From: Comamonas halotolerans
GTDB lineage: Bacteria > Pseudomonadota > Gammaproteobacteria > Burkholderiales > Burkholderiaceae_C
Reading direction: 5' to 3'
Assembly: GCF_030162935.1 (NCBI RefSeq)
Contig: NZ_JASAUZ010000012.1
Span: 420,883-484,882 of the forward strand
DNA: 64,000 nucleotides
Position 1 is the stretch's first letter; each line of letters begins with the position of its first letter. A program made the position numbers and the translations under genes. The notes below the pieces were generated by a model. The model was not told the DNA's origin. It did not search any database and saw only the letters and a list, made by a program, of their open reading frames with translations. This document shows, piece by piece, positions 36,040 through 46,031 of this stretch.

Positions 36040-37416
36040 ATGCAAGTTAGCAAGTTCCACCTGGCATTGACGCTATGCGCCGGGCTTGTGGCCACCACCA
36101 TGGCCTTGGCAAAAGTACCCTCCGCCGAGGCAGACAAGTTGGGCAAAGAGCTCACCTGCACGGGTGCAGTGAAAGCCGGTAATGCGGAGGGCAGCATCCC
36201 ACCATTCACTGGAAAAATTCTGGGTGTGCCTCCCGGTGTCCAATTTGCCAAGTCGCAGGGGGCGTTCCAGCCAGACATCTACGCCCATGAAAAACCGCTG
36301 TTCGAGATCACTGCGGCCAACATGGACAAGTACGCTGACAAGCTCTCCGATGGGCAAAAAGCCTTGCTCAAAAAGTTTCCCAACACCATGCGCCTGCCGG
36401 TGTATCCCGGTCACCGCGACTTTCGCTATGACGATGCCATTTGCGCGGTGATCAAGCGCAACGCGCTGGAAGCCGAAGTCATCAGCGATGGCAACGGTGT
36501 CAAGGGCTATATGGGGGCCATTCCCTTTCCTATCCCCAAGACCGGTCTGGAGCTGTTCTGGAACAGCATGATTCCAAGCCGCGCCAGCACCGAGGATGTG
36601 GAGCGTGACATGGCCATCGTGGGGGCCAGCGGCTCCGTGGCCTGGGCCAGAACGCGCTATGTGCAGCTCAGCCGTTATGACTCGCCGGAAAATCTGGGCA
36701 AGCCCAACGAGGGCAAGTACGCCTGGGTGACCAATTTCACGCTGCTTCCAGCGCGCGAGAAGGGGAATGTGATCCTGTCGATCGAGCCCATGGACTTCGG
36801 CACAGACAAGCGCCTGGCCTGGAGCTATGACCCCGGCACGCGGCGGGTGCGCCAGTTGCCGGAGTTTGGTTATGACCAGCCCGTACCAGGCTCTGCAGGC
36901 AAGGTGACACTGGATTCAGACCGCTTGTTCAACGGTGCTTCGGATCGTTACGAGTGGGAGCTCAAAGGCAAGCGAGAGCTGTTTATTCCTGCCAATGCAT
37001 TCCGCCTGCACCAGCAGATCAAGTACGCAGACTTGCTGCACACCGGCCACCCCAATCCTGCCTATACGCGCTATGAGCTGCGTCGTGTATGGGTGCTCGA
37101 AGGCAAGTTGAAACCCAACTACCGTCATCTGTACTCCAAGCGCGTGATGTTCATTGATGAAGACACGGGCCACGCGGTTTCCAGCGATTTTTATGACGTG
37201 CGTGGCCAGCTATGGCAACACGGAGAAATCCACTACTACTATGCCTACGACATCAACAGATGGCATGCTGGCACATCGTTTTACTACGACCTGAACTCGG
37301 GAGCCTATGTGGGCATGAATATGTTCCAGGAGCGTGCCAAGGCCCCCATTCTGGGGCGCAATGATCTGAGCCCGAAGCAGTACACGCCAGAGGCGCTGCG
37401 CAATATGGGCAACTGA
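36040..37416 (+). CDS. DUF1329-family exported protein
   Basis: 458 aa with a signal peptide (MQVSKFHLALTLCAGLVATTMALA). The mature protein matches DUF1329: YPGHRDFRYDDAICAVIKRN, then NSMIPSRASTEDVERD, SYDPGTRRVRQLPEFGYD, the DRYEWELKGKRELFIPANAF region and the end YAYDINRWHAGTSFYYDLNS. The fold is thought to be related to LolA/LolB-type lipid carriers, and such genes usually lie next to a DUF1302 outer-membrane protein and an RND-type transporter; none is present here. Function unknown. Periplasmic location expected. Confidence 0.85.
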   Translation: MQVSKFHLALTLCAGLVATTMALAKVPSAEADKLGKELTCTGAVKAGNAEGSIPPFTGKILGVPPGVQFAKSQGAFQPDIYAHEKPLFEITAANMDKYADKLSDGQKALLKKFPNTMRLPVYPGHRDFRYDDAICAVIKRNALEAEVISDGNGVKGYMGAIPFPIPKTGLELFWNSMIPSRASTEDVERDMAIVGASGSVAWARTRYVQLSRYDSPENLGKPNEGKYAWVTNFTLLPAREKGNVILSIEPMDFGTDKRLAWSYDPGTRRVRQLPEFGYDQPVPGSAGKVTLDSDRLFNGASDRYEWELKGKRELFIPANAFRLHQQIKYADLLHTGHPNPAYTRYELRRVWVLEGKLKPNYRHLYSKRVMFIDEDTGHAVSSDFYDVRGQLWQHGEIHYYYAYDINRWHAGTSFYYDLNSGAYVGMNMFQERAKAPILGRNDLSPKQYTPEALRNMGN

Positions 37417-37439
37417 GCCTCCCGGTGACGCATATATAT

Positions 37440-37470
37440 GAAAAAGAGAGGCCCTGGGCTTCTCTTTTTC
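37440..37470. terminator. Bidirectional terminator between DUF1329 gene and uvrA
   Basis: A 10-bp perfect stem GAAAAAGAGA / TCTCTTTTTC with A- and T-tracts in both directions. Confidence 0.85.
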
Positions 37471-37486
37471 TTGGGCTGATACGGTT

Positions 37487-40400
37487 TCAGCGTTGCAGGT
37501 AGGTGCGCAGATAGTGGCCAGTATGGCTTGCGGCATTCTGCGATACCTGCTCCGGCGTGCCAGTGGCTACCACCTGGCCTCCCCCAGCACCACCTTCAGG
37601 GCCCATGTCGATGATCCAGTCGGCCGTTTTGATCACGTCCAGGTTGTGCTCGATCACCACAATGGTGTTGCCCGCATCGCGCAGCTGGTGCAGCACTTTG
37701 AGAAGCAGTTCCACGTCGGCGAAGTGCAGGCCGGTGGTCGGTTCGTCCAGGATGTAGAGTGTGCGCCCTGTGTCGCGCTTGGACAGCTCTTGCGCCAGTT
37801 TCACGCGCTGGGCTTCACCACCGGAGAGCGTGGTTGCGCTTTGGCCCAGGCGGATATAGCCCAGGCCCACATCCAGCAGTGTTTGCAACTTGCGCGCAAT
37901 GGTTGGCACGTCTTTGAAGAAGGCATGGGCGTCCTCCACCGTCATGCCCAGCACGTCGGCAATGTTTTTGCCTTTCCAGTTCACTTCCAGCGTTTCGCGG
38001 TTGTAGCGCTTGCCATGGCAAACATCGCAAGGGACATACACATCAGGCAGGAAGTGCATTTCCACCTTGATCATGCCGTCGCCCTGACAAGCCTCACAAC
38101 GGCCACCGGCCACGTTGAAACTGAAGCGCCCCGGGCCATAGCCGCGTTCACGCGCAATGTTGGTTTCGGTGAACAGCTCGCGAATGGGTGCAAACAAGCC
38201 TGTGTAGGTGGCAGGATTGCTGCGGGGCGTGCGACCAATGGGTGCCTGGTCTACATTGATGACTTTGTCAAAGTACTCCAGGCCTTCCAGCGCCTGGTGG
38301 GGTGCGGGCTCGGTGCTGGCGCGATAGAGCTGGCGTGCCACCTCAGCATAAAGCGTGTCGTTGACCAGGGTGGACTTGCCGGAGCCGGACACACCCGTCA
38401 CGCAGGTGAACAGCCCGACGGGAAACTCCACCGTCACATCGCGCAGATTGTGTCCACTGGCACCGACCACGCGCAGGCTTTGCAGCCCATGGTGGTTGAC
38501 GGGCTCCGTGCCAGGAACAGCAGGGAAGCCTGTCTTGGGTTTGGTATCGGACTCCTCTGTCTTGACAGGCAGCCAGGGCGTACGGCGCTTGGGCGTCGCG
38601 ATGCGTTTAGCGCCGCTGAGGTACTGGCCGGTAGGGGAGTGTGGGTGGGCCTTGACTTGCTCGAATGTGCCTTGGGCCATTACCTGTCCACCGTGGACAC
38701 CGGCTCCAGGACCCATGTCGATGATGCAGTCGGCTGCGCGCATCATGTCTTCATCGTGCTCGACCACGATCACACTGTTGCCAATGTTGCGCAGGTGTTC
38801 CAATGTGGCAATCAGGCGATCATTGTCGCGCTGGTGCAGGCCAATGCTGGGCTCGTCCAGCACATACATCACTCCGGTGAGGCCGCTGCCAATCTGGCTG
38901 GCCAAGCGAATGCGCTGGGATTCCCCACCCGACAGCGTGTCCGCACTGCGATCCAGGCTCAGGTAGTTCAAGCCCACATCCAGCAAAAAACGCAGCCGGG
39001 AGGCAATTTCGTTCACGACTTTCTCGGCAATTTCAGCCTTGTTGCCTTGCAGCTTCAGTGTGCTGAACCATTGATAGGTCTCAGACAGTGTTGTCGCGCT
39101 GATTTGATAGATGGCCCGGGCTTGCTCGCCTTCGCCCAGGCGAACAAAGCGCGCTTCACGGCGCAGGCGTGACCCCTGGCAGTCCGGGCAGCTGCGAATG
39201 CTACGCAGGCGTGACAAGTCATCGCGCACGATTTGTGAATCCGTCTCGCGCAGGCGGCGTGCCATGTTTGGAATCACGCCTTCAAACACATGCTCGACCA
39301 TCGTGGCTTTGCCATCGCCTTCGTAGGTGAAGGCAATTTTTTCGCTGCCCGAACCCCAGAGCACCACGTGCTGCACGTTTTGGGGCCAGCTCTCAAATGC
39401 GGCGTTCACATCCTGGTCGTAATGCTTGGCAATGCTTTGCAGCAGCGTGAAGTAGGTGCTGTTGCGGCTGTCCCAGCCTGCGATAGCACCGTTGGCCACG
39501 CTTACAGATGGGAAGGGTACGACTTTGTCAGGATCAAAGTCTTCGCTCAGCCCCAGCCCATCGCAAGTGGGGCAGGCGCCCATGGGCGAGTTGAACGAGA
39601 AAAGGCGTGGCTCCAGCTCTTCAAGCGAGTAAGTGCACAGTGGGCAGGCAAAGCGGCTGCTGAAGATGTGCTCTTCGCCGCTGTCCATGTCCACGGCCAG
39701 TACGCGCCCGCTGGATGCATCGCCGCCAATGCGCAAAGCGGCTTCCAGGCTTTCGGCCAACCGCTGCTGCAGGTCAGGACGTACCTTGATACGGTCCACG
39801 ACGACATCAATGTCGTGCTTGGAATTTTTGTCCAGAGATTTGAGATCTGCGGCATCCATCACGACGCCATTGATACGAAAACGGATATAGCCCTGGGCCT
39901 GCATTTGTGTGAACAACTCGGCAAAGTCGCCTTTGCGCTGGCGCGCCACAGGTGCAATCAGCATCAGCTTGCAGCCTTCAGGCAGAGCCAGGATGGAATC
40001 CACCATCTGGCTGATGGTTTGTGCTTGCAGCGGCAGGTTGTGCTCTGGGCAGTACGGGGTACCTGCGCGTGCGAACAGCAGGCGCAGGTAGTCATTGATT
40101 TCGGTGATCGTTCCCACGGTGGAACGTGGGTTGTGGCTGGCTGCTTTTTGCTCGATGGCGATGGAGGGCGACAGGCCTTCGATCAAGTCGACATCGGGCT
40201 TGTCCAATTGCCCCAGAAATTGACGCGCATACGCCGACAGGCTTTCTACATAGCGACGTTGGCCTTCGGCATACAGCGTGTCAAATGCGAGACTGGACTT
40301 TCCGGAGCCGGACAGTCCCGTCACCACTACCAACTGGTTGCGTGGGATGTCCAGATCAAGGTTTTTGAGGTTGTGCGTGCGCGCACCGCGGATGCTGATG

Positions 40401-40513
40401 TGCGTATGCCCAAGGGCATGGCCCAGATAACGCCCGGCAGTATCTGGTGTATCTACTGGCAGTGAGGTTTTCGAAGCGGCAGTCACAGGCAAACGGTGTG
40501 CAAGATAAATCAT
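37487..40513 (-). CDS. uvrA: Excinuclease ABC subunit A
   Basis: DNA-damage sensor of nucleotide excision repair, loading UvrB. 1008 aa. Two ABC ATPase modules: Walker [10 protein letters not shown] (66-74) and, in the second half, GVSGSGKST; signature LSGGESQRI and [10 protein letters not shown]-loops [10 protein letters not shown] and [10 protein letters not shown]. The zinc modules are CPLC...CPTC and CEAC...CDVC. About 35 residues precede the usual start ([11 protein letters not shown]), so the true start may be inside; 40513 is the only ATG available. I found no good LexA box upstream. Divergent from the MFS gene. Confidence 0.96.
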   Translation of the reverse strand: MIYLAHRLPVTAASKTSLPVDTPDTAGRYLGHALGHTHISIRGARTHNLKNLDLDIPRNQLVVVTGLSGSGKSSLAFDTLYAEGQRRYVESLSAYARQFLGQLDKPDVDLIEGLSPSIAIEQKAASHNPRSTVGTITEINDYLRLLFARAGTPYCPEHNLPLQAQTISQMVDSILALPEGCKLMLIAPVARQRKGDFAELFTQMQAQGYIRFRINGVVMDAADLKSLDKNSKHDIDVVVDRIKVRPDLQQRLAESLEAALRIGGDASSGRVLAVDMDSGEEHIFSSRFACPLCTYSLEELEPRLFSFNSPMGACPTCDGLGLSEDFDPDKVVPFPSVSVANGAIAGWDSRNSTYFTLLQSIAKHYDQDVNAAFESWPQNVQHVVLWGSGSEKIAFTYEGDGKATMVEHVFEGVIPNMARRLRETDSQIVRDDLSRLRSIRSCPDCQGSRLRREARFVRLGEGEQARAIYQISATTLSETYQWFSTLKLQGNKAEIAEKVVNEIASRLRFLLDVGLNYLSLDRSADTLSGGESQRIRLASQIGSGLTGVMYVLDEPSIGLHQRDNDRLIATLEHLRNIGNSVIVVEHDEDMMRAADCIIDMGPGAGVHGGQVMAQGTFEQVKAHPHSPTGQYLSGAKRIATPKRRTPWLPVKTEESDTKPKTGFPAVPGTEPVNHHGLQSLRVVGASGHNLRDVTVEFPVGLFTCVTGVSGSGKSTLVNDTLYAEVARQLYRASTEPAPHQALEGLEYFDKVINVDQAPIGRTPRSNPATYTGLFAPIRELFTETNIARERGYGPGRFSFNVAGGRCEACQGDGMIKVEMHFLPDVYVPCDVCHGKRYNRETLEVNWKGKNIADVLGMTVEDAHAFFKDVPTIARKLQTLLDVGLGYIRLGQSATTLSGGEAQRVKLAQELSKRDTGRTLYILDEPTTGLHFADVELLLKVLHQLRDAGNTIVVIEHNLDVIKTADWIIDMGPEGGAGGGQVVATGTPEQVSQNAASHTGHYLRTYLQR

Positions 40514-40609
40514 CCATCATAGAGATTTGCCGCAAAGCATGTGTAGCGGGGGAGAGCCCAATCGCAGACAATAAGGGTTTGGTGCAGGCAGCCTTAACTT
40601 GCCTTGCTG

Positions 40610-40630
40610 GCCGCAAGCGCGGCTTTTTTT
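40610..40630 (+). terminator. Small terminator-like hairpin in the uvrA/MFS divergent region
   Basis: GCCGC-AAGC-GCGGC followed by seven T, 25 nt before the probable MFS GTG start at 40655. There is no obvious upstream gene on this strand, so it could end a short leader transcript. Confidence 0.5.
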
Positions 40631-40654
40631 GCCGTTCCCATCTGGTTTTACCGC

Positions 40655-41896
40655 GTGTCTCAGCCCCACAACGAATCCCTCTCCACAGCCTCTGGTGCCG
40701 CAATCAGCGGCAAGATGACCTCGCAGGAATTGCGTGCAAGCAGCAGCCTGGCGCTGATTTTTGCGCTGCGCATGCTCGGTCTGTTCCTGGTGCTGCCCGT
40801 GTTTGCGCTGGAAGCGGCGAAATACCCTGGTGGTAACGATACCGCCATGGTGGGCTTGGCCATGGGCTTGTATGGCCTGACGCAGGCCGTGTTTCAGCTT
40901 CCTCTGGGCATGGCTTCCGACCGCTGGGGGCGCAAGCGCATCATCGTGGCCGGCTTGGCCGTGTTTGCGGTAGGCAGCTTGTTGGCTGCGCTGGCAGATT
41001 CGCTCACGGGTTTGATGGCCGGGCGTGCGCTGCAAGGGGCAGGTGCGGTGTCGGCGGCAGTTACGGCATTGATGTCTGATCTGACGCGTGACAGTGTGCG
41101 AACCAAGGCCATGGCCATGGTGGGAGCGTCAATTGGCCTGATGTTTGCGCTCGCCCTGGTGCTGAGCCCGCTGTTGGCCGCATGGGTGGGCTTGTCTGGC
41201 ATCTTTGGACTGACCTTCGCTTTGGCATTGGCCGGTATGGCGGTCGTGCTGTGGGTGGTGCCCCCGGAGCCTGAGCAGCAAAGCAATGCGCCCCGTGGAA
41301 AGCCCCATGAGCTGCTGCTGCATAAAGATTTGCTGCGCCTCAATGCTGGTGTATTCATCCTGCACACCGTGCAGATGGCCATGTGGGTGGCAGTGCCTGC
41401 GCTGCTGGTGGCAGCGGGTTTGAGTAAAGAAGGCCACTGGAAGGTTTACTTGCCTGCGGTGGTGCTGTCATTCGTCGCCATGGGGGCGCTGTTCTCCATG
41501 GAACGCAGGGGCAAGCTGCGTGCAGCCTTGCTCAGCGCCATTGCTCTGGTGCTGATGGTGCAATTGGGCCTGGGGGCTGTGGTGCAGACGACCGTACAAC
41601 CCTCGCTGATGCTTATGGGATTGCTGATGTTTCTGTTCTTTGTGGGCTTTAACGTGCTGGAAGCCAGTCAGCCCAGCCTGGTCTCGCGCATGGCACCTGT
41701 CCATTTGCGCGGTGCTGCTTTGGGGGCTTACAACACGTTGCAATCTCTGGGCCTGTTTGCTGGCGGTTTTATAGGTGGTGCTTTGGCTAAGTGGGGCGGC
41801 ATGCCTGCGCTGTTTGGTGCAACAACGGTTTTGATGGTGCTGTGGCTGCTGATTACATGGCCTTTGCAGCCAGTAGGCCGACCTGTTCGCGCCTAA
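40655..41896 (+). CDS. Major facilitator superfamily transporter (YajR-like)
   Basis: 413-aa inner-membrane drug/proton-antiporter-type MFS protein with about 12 hydrophobic segments. The motif A loop between TM2 and TM3 is GMASDRWGRKRIIVAG; motif B-like MAGRALQGAGAVSAAVTALM follows, then motif C MVGASIGLMFALALVLSPLL. GTG 40655 is used; ATG 40715 is an alternative 20 residues on. Gene order uvrA / MFS / ssb is conserved in many betaproteobacteria. Substrate unknown. Confidence 0.88.
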   Translation: MSQPHNESLSTASGAAISGKMTSQELRASSSLALIFALRMLGLFLVLPVFALEAAKYPGGNDTAMVGLAMGLYGLTQAVFQLPLGMASDRWGRKRIIVAGLAVFAVGSLLAALADSLTGLMAGRALQGAGAVSAAVTALMSDLTRDSVRTKAMAMVGASIGLMFALALVLSPLLAAWVGLSGIFGLTFALALAGMAVVLWVVPPEPEQQSNAPRGKPHELLLHKDLLRLNAGVFILHTVQMAMWVAVPALLVAAGLSKEGHWKVYLPAVVLSFVAMGALFSMERRGKLRAALLSAIALVLMVQLGLGAVVQTTVQPSLMLMGLLMFLFFVGFNVLEASQPSLVSRMAPVHLRGAALGAYNTLQSLGLFAGGFIGGALAKWGGMPALFGATTVLMVLWLLITWPLQPVGRPVRA

Positions 41897-42111
41897 AAAT
41901 AGAGCATTGAGCGCCTGATATTCAAAGAAAATCAACACTTTCCGATCTGGAAGTATTTGTATTAAAAGATGGGCTGCTCACTTTTTTGAAAAATTCGTCG
42001 TTCCGGCACCACGTGTCTGGTTTGCATTTTCAATCTGCGTGCAGAGCATGAAAACATGCGTTAAGCTGCGGCCCTACAGCCTGCCGGAGGGGCTGTACTT
42101 CACTTAATTTG

Positions 42112-42140
42112 GTTCGGGACCTCCCCCTTCTCGCCCGAAC
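42112..42140 (+). promoter_or_regulatory. Leader hairpin upstream of ssb
   Basis: A 7-bp stem GTTCGGG / CCCGAAC around a pyrimidine-rich 15-nt loop, ending 21 nt before the ssb start codon. Possible mRNA leader structure; function unknown. Confidence 0.35.
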
Positions 42141-42161
42141 TACCTGTACAGGATTTTCATC

Positions 42162-42728
42162 ATGGCATCCGTCAATAAAGTCATCTTGGTTGGTAATCTG
42201 GGTCGTGACCCCGAAATGCGCACCTTCCCCAGTGGAGACCAAGTTGCCAACGTCACCATCGCCACGACCGACCGCTGGCGCGACAAGAATACCGGTGAGA
42301 ATAAAGAGTCCACCGAATGGCATCGTGTGGTGTTCAATGGCCGCTTGGCCGAAATCGTGGGTCAGTACCTGCGCAAAGGCAGCCAGGTTTATGTAGAAGG
42401 CAGCTTGCGCACACGCAAGTGGACCGACCAAGCCACCGGCCAAGAGCGTTACGCCACAGAAATTCGTGCCGACAGCATGCAAATGCTCGGTAGCCGCCAA
42501 GGTATGGGTGGTGGTCAGCAAAACCAGGGCTATGGCGATGACGCAGGCTACGGTGACAACGGCGGTTATGAGGCTGCGCCGCGTCGCCAAGCGCCTGCAC
42601 CACGCCAGGCAGCGCCTGCACCTCAGCAGCGCATGGCACCTCCTGCGGCGGCTCCCGCACCGGCGGCTCCACCACCTCAGCGTGCGGCATCCGGTTTTGA
42701 TGACATGGACGACGATATCCCGTTCTAA
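42162..42728 (+). CDS. ssb: Single-stranded DNA-binding protein
   Basis: Tetrameric protein coating single-stranded DNA in replication, repair and recombination. 188 aa. The OB-fold (1-115) begins [20 protein letters not shown] and contains [19 protein letters not shown] and the [11 protein letters not shown] strand. A Gly/Gln-rich then Ala/Pro-rich linker follows (about 120-178). The conserved acidic tip [10 protein letters not shown], the docking site for partner proteins, closes the protein. AGGA lies upstream of the ATG within a CCTGTACAGG palindrome. Confidence 0.97.
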   Translation: MASVNKVILVGNLGRDPEMRTFPSGDQVANVTIATTDRWRDKNTGENKESTEWHRVVFNGRLAEIVGQYLRKGSQVYVEGSLRTRKWTDQATGQERYATEIRADSMQMLGSRQGMGGGQQNQGYGDDAGYGDNGGYEAAPRRQAPAPRQAAPAPQQRMAPPAAAPAPAAPPPQRAASGFDDMDDDIPF

Positions 42729-42752
42729 GCGAGCATCTGGCTTCAACTCAGC

Positions 42753-42788
42753 AAAAGCCCATCTGGCAGGTCCAGATGGGCTTTTTTT
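42753..42788 (+). terminator. Terminator of ssb
   Basis: A 14-bp stem AAAAGCCCATCTGG / CCAGATGGGCTTTT with loop CAGGT, continued by T. Confidence 0.93.
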
Positions 42789-42828
42789 AGACGCTGTTTA
42801 GCGAGGACGGTCGGCCACGCTTAGCCAG

Positions 42829-42864
42829 AAAAAAAGCCTGCCACATTAACGCGGCAGGCTTTTT
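42829..42864 (-). terminator. Terminator of dapB
   Basis: A 12-bp stem AAAAAGCCTGCC / GGCAGGCTTTTT; the A-tract on the plus strand forms the U-tract of the dapB transcript. Confidence 0.9.
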
Positions 42865-42885
42865 GCAGACAGGTGGTATGCTCAA

Positions 42886-43707
42886 TCAGCGCAGATTCAG
42901 TACGTCAAACATATCGAACTGGCCCGTGGTCTTGCCTGCCAAAAAGCGTACGGCGCGCAAGCTGCCATCTGCATAGCCGGCACGGCTGCTGGACTTGTGC
43001 GAAATCTCAACGCGTTCGCCAGTACCGGCGAACAAAACGGTGTGGTCACCCACAATGTCACCACCGCGCACCGTGGCGAAGCCGATGGTGTTTTCCTTGC
43101 GCTCTCCGGTGTGACCAAAGCGCTCATAAACGGCACGGTCTTCCAGCTTGGTACCTTGTGCTTGGGCGATCACTTCACCCATTTTGATGGCTGTGCCAGA
43201 AGGCGCATCTACCTTGTGCTTGTGGTGGGCTTCGACGATTTCAATATCGTAGCCGTTGTCCAGGGCTTTGGCGGCCATTTCCAGCAGCTTAAGGGTCACA
43301 TTCACGCCCACGCTCATATTGGGAGCCAGCATGATGGCGGTTTTTTGCGCAAATCTCGCAATCTGTGCCTTCTGCTCTTCGTTGAAGCCCGTGGTGCCAA
43401 TCACAACTTTGACACCCAGCTCTGCACAGACAGCAAGGTGGGCCAGGGTGCCTTCGGGGCGGGTGAAGTCAATCAGGAAATCGGCTTTGGAGAGAGCGTT
43501 CTTCAAATCACTCTCGATGAGCGCTCCACTGGATTGGCCCAGAAAAGCTGCCGCATCAGTGCCCAGTGCAGGGCTACCGGGCAAGTCCAAAGCAGCTGTC
43601 AGCGCACAGTCGCTGCTGTTTTGAATGGCTTCTACCAACATGCGGCCCATGCGGCCTGAAGCACCTGCAACGGCCACGCGCAAAGGGGATGAAGAGGTCG
43701 GTGTCAT
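42886..43707 (-). CDS. dapB: 4-hydroxy-tetrahydrodipicolinate reductase
   Basis: NAD(P)H-dependent step in lysine and meso-diaminopimelate synthesis. 273 aa. The Rossmann motif [13 protein letters not shown] is at the N-terminus, [12 protein letters not shown] and VIGTTGF follow, and the catalytic [15 protein letters not shown] loop is intact, with the dimerisation strand and a final [12 protein letters not shown] 43707 gives a short polar leader before the Rossmann fold. Downstream of bamE on the same strand, separated by an 88-nt gap holding a large hairpin. Confidence 0.96.
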   Translation of the reverse strand: MTPTSSSPLRVAVAGASGRMGRMLVEAIQNSSDCALTAALDLPGSPALGTDAAAFLGQSSGALIESDLKNALSKADFLIDFTRPEGTLAHLAVCAELGVKVVIGTTGFNEEQKAQIARFAQKTAIMLAPNMSVGVNVTLKLLEMAAKALDNGYDIEIVEAHHKHKVDAPSGTAIKMGEVIAQAQGTKLEDRAVYERFGHTGERKENTIGFATVRGGDIVGDHTVLFAGTGERVEISHKSSSRAGYADGSLRAVRFLAGKTTGQFDMFDVLNLR

Positions 43708-43731
43708 AACAATCCAGTCAATATGTTTCAC

Positions 43732-43773
43732 GCACAAAGCCGCTCAGCCCACAGGCGCTGAGCGGCTTTGTGC
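43732..43773. other. 17-bp perfect hairpin between bamE and dapB
   Basis: GCACAAAGCCGCTCAGC pairs perfectly with its complement at 43757-43773 around an 8-nt loop. It lies in the gap between bamE and dapB and has no T-tract in the dapB direction, so it may be a processing or attenuation element rather than a plain terminator. Confidence 0.7.
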
Positions 43774-43795
43774 AGCATGCAATGCATGCGAAAGC

Positions 43796-44341
43796 TTAAT
43801 AGGCCTCCAGTGGAGGGTAACTGCGCTGTGGCTGCGCAGGTGTTTCTTCTTCAGCTTCCTCGGTTTTGTTTTTTGCAGCTGGGAATTTCGCCAGCTGTTC
43901 TTCTGAGGCTTGCAGATTAGGCACTTTGATCTTGCCGGTAGGCTTGCCCAATGTGGCTACAAACTCTGCCTCAGAAGGCATTTCATCGCCCTCTGCACGA
44001 ACAAAGCGGTCGTCTTCAAAGAAGACAGTCAGCTTGCGGCTTTGCTCTTGTACGCCTTGGCGTTTGATGGTGAACACATACTCCCAGCGGTTGGCGTGGA
44101 AAACGCTGGTCACCAAAGGAGTGCCCAAAATCTCGCGCACATGCTGGCGGCTCATGCCGGGTTGCAGTGCTTGGACCTGTTCGCGGGAAACAAAGTTGCC
44201 TTGCACCACTTCGACCTTGTAGGGTGTGATGGCGCTCATGGCGTTACGAGTGGTTTCGCCAATGCTGCTGCATGCAGCCAGGAGTGAGGCGAAAGACAGA
44301 GTCAGCGCCACCCGAAGGCGACAACGAGCTTGTACATGCAT
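43796..44341 (-). CDS. bamE: Outer membrane protein assembly factor BamE
   Basis: Lipoprotein subunit of the BAM complex that folds outer-membrane beta-barrels. 181 aa. The signal peptide ends in the lipobox LLAAC with Cys24. The SmpA/BamE core is recognisable: GNFVSREQVQALQPGMSRQHVREILGTPL (beta-alpha-alpha, here two short pieces), then FHANRWEYVF and KLTVFFEDDRFVRAEG. The C-terminal extension (about 135-181) is charged and Glu/Pro-rich. Divergent from fur, a classic arrangement in this class of bacteria. Confidence 0.93.
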   Translation of the reverse strand: MHVQARCRLRVALTLSFASLLAACSSIGETTRNAMSAITPYKVEVVQGNFVSREQVQALQPGMSRQHVREILGTPLVTSVFHANRWEYVFTIKRQGVQEQSRKLTVFFEDDRFVRAEGDEMPSEAEFVATLGKPTGKIKVPNLQASEEQLAKFPAAKNKTEEAEEETPAQPQRSYPPLEAY

Positions 44342-44492
44342 GGGTAATAAGCCAGGGGATATGATCTGTCCCATTGTAGCGGCAGGTTTTGCACGGATTT
44401 GGGCATGTTCAATGCGTCCGGCAACAGGCTTTTTTGATGTCTGGCGCGAGCTGTCGTAAGCTTGCACCAAATACCCACTCTCCGAATACGCC

Positions 44493-44921
44493 ATGAAGAA
44501 CATTGAAGACCTCAAAAGCACAGGCCTGAAAGCGACACTGCCGCGTCTGAAAATCTTGGAGATTTTCCAAGGTGGCAAGCAACGCCACATGACCGCGGAA
44601 GATGTGTTCCGGGTATTGCTGGATGAGCGCTCGGACATCGGCCTGGCCACGGTCTACCGTGTGCTGACGCAGTTTGAACAAGCGGGTATTTTGCTGCGCA
44701 GCAACTTTGAAAGTGGCAAAGCCGTTTATGAGTTGAATGAGGGCCAGCACCATGACCACTTTGTTTGCACATCCTGTGGCAAGGTGGAAGAGTTTTACGA
44801 TCCGGAAATTGAAAAACGTCAGCAAATGATTGCGGATCAAATGGGCTGGAGTATTCAGGATCACTCCATGTCTTTGTACGGCCAGTGCGCTGACTGCTCC
44901 AGCAAGAATTTGAAGCGCTGA
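44493..44921 (+). CDS. fur: Ferric uptake regulator Fur
   Basis: Iron-dependent repressor of iron acquisition and oxidative-stress genes. 142 aa. The winged-helix DNA-binding domain (1-85) contains [15 protein letters not shown] and [18 protein letters not shown]. The metal-binding C-terminal domain has [16 protein letters not shown] with the regulatory histidines and the CxxC zinc site, and a second pair CADC near the end. Divergent from bamE; convergent with hprK. Standard length and complete. Confidence 0.97.
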   Translation: MKNIEDLKSTGLKATLPRLKILEIFQGGKQRHMTAEDVFRVLLDERSDIGLATVYRVLTQFEQAGILLRSNFESGKAVYELNEGQHHDHFVCTSCGKVEEFYDPEIEKRQQMIADQMGWSIQDHSMSLYGQCADCSSKNLKR

Positions 44922-44951
44922 GAGATACAGCCGTGCGCTCGTGGCCGGCAT

Positions 44952-44983
44952 AAAAAAGGCATCCCACGGGATGCCTTTTTTTT
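44952..44983. terminator. Bidirectional terminator between fur and hprK
   Basis: A6-GGCATCCC / GGGATGCC-T8 with a minimal loop. Confidence 0.92.
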
Positions 44984-45006
44984 GCCACGGATAGCGCAGG
45001 TCCGGC

Positions 45007-45978
45007 TCAGTGGGCCGAGGAGCCTTTGCCCATGTCGCGCTCCATGGCCTTGCGGTGGCGCTCTACAAATTCCTGATAAGTATCAATGCCACGCAGCTGC
45101 AAAATGCTGTTGCGCACGGCCGCTTCAACCAGTACCGCAATATTGCGGCCCGCCGTTACGGGAATCACCACTTTGCGTACAGCAATGCCCAGCACATCCT
45201 GGGTGAGTGGCTCTTGGGGCAGACGCTCGTATTCGCGCTCCATGGTTTCTTTTTTAACCAGATGCACGATGAGCTTGAGGCGCATCTTGCGGCGCACTGC
45301 GGTCTCACCAAATATGGCGCGAATGTCCAGCAGTCCAATGCCTCGGACCTCAAGCAGGTTTTGCAACAACTCTGGGCATTTGCCCTCGATCGTGGTCTGG
45401 TTGATGCGGTATAGGTCCACAGCATCGTCGGCCACCAAGCCATTGCCGCGGGTGATTAGCTCGAGTCCCAGCTCGCTTTTGCCCAGGCCCGATTCGCCGG
45501 TGATCATGACTCCCATGCCCAGAATGTCCATGAACACGCCATGCATGGTGGTACGGTCTGCAAAGTGTTTGGATAGGTAGGCGCGCAGCACATCGATGAC
45601 AAAGGCTGAAGCCTCTGCAGTCGAGAACATGGGAATTTGTGCTTGCTCGCACATGGACAGCAGCGCGGCTGGTGCTTGCTGTCCATCTGCCAGCACCAAC
45701 ACGGGTGGCTCTAGTTTGACAATGCGAGCCACACGTCGGGCGCAGTCTTCTGCGGTGGCATTTTGCAGGTAAGCAATTTCGCGCTCACCCAGTACCTGCA
45801 AGCGATAGGGGTGGATGTAATTCAGGTAGCCAACAAGATCGGCACCGGAGCGTGCAGAGCGCACGGCCATCTCATCAAAGCGGCGCTCCGAAGCTCCAAG
45901 TCCAGCCAGCCACTCCCAGCGTAAAGTGTCACGGAAAGCTTCGAAAAGCCGGTTGGCGTTAATGGCTTTGTGGCGCAT
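45007..45978 (-). CDS. hprK: HPr kinase/phosphorylase
   Basis: Phosphorylates HPr of the phosphotransferase system on a serine. 323 aa. The N-terminal domain is followed by the kinase domain with the P-loop GESGLGKSE (161-169) and the family signature [16 protein letters not shown]. The C-terminal [17 protein letters not shown] segment is typical. In betaproteobacteria it couples the incomplete PTS with ptsN and regulates carbon and nitrogen use; no sugar permease is nearby. Start at 45978; ptsN lies 53 nt upstream. Confidence 0.95.
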   Translation of the reverse strand: MRHKAINANRLFEAFRDTLRWEWLAGLGASERRFDEMAVRSARSGADLVGYLNYIHPYRLQVLGEREIAYLQNATAEDCARRVARIVKLEPPVLVLADGQQAPAALLSMCEQAQIPMFSTAEASAFVIDVLRAYLSKHFADRTTMHGVFMDILGMGVMITGESGLGKSELGLELITRGNGLVADDAVDLYRINQTTIEGKCPELLQNLLEVRGIGLLDIRAIFGETAVRRKMRLKLIVHLVKKETMEREYERLPQEPLTQDVLGIAVRKVVIPVTAGRNIAVLVEAAVRNSILQLRGIDTYQEFVERHRKAMERDMGKGSSAH

Positions 45979-46031
45979 AGGAGGGCGTCGTAAAAACCTT
46001 GCCAGGCCGTGGCGTGGACAAGGCCTGGGAG

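Noticed and set aside
40440..40470. Partial LexA-like sequence near the uvrA start
   Set aside because: Spacing and outer bases do not fit CTGT-N8-ACAG, and it lies within or beside the first uvrA codons.
42100..42145. GGTTCGGGACC as a tRNA T-loop remnant
   Set aside because: No acceptor, D-arm or anticodon structure can be folded around it; it is better read as a leader hairpin.
42143..42152. CCTGTACAGG palindrome before ssb as a LexA site
   Set aside because: LexA boxes need CTGT-N8-ACAG; here the half-sites are adjacent, and part of the sequence serves as the ribosome-binding site.
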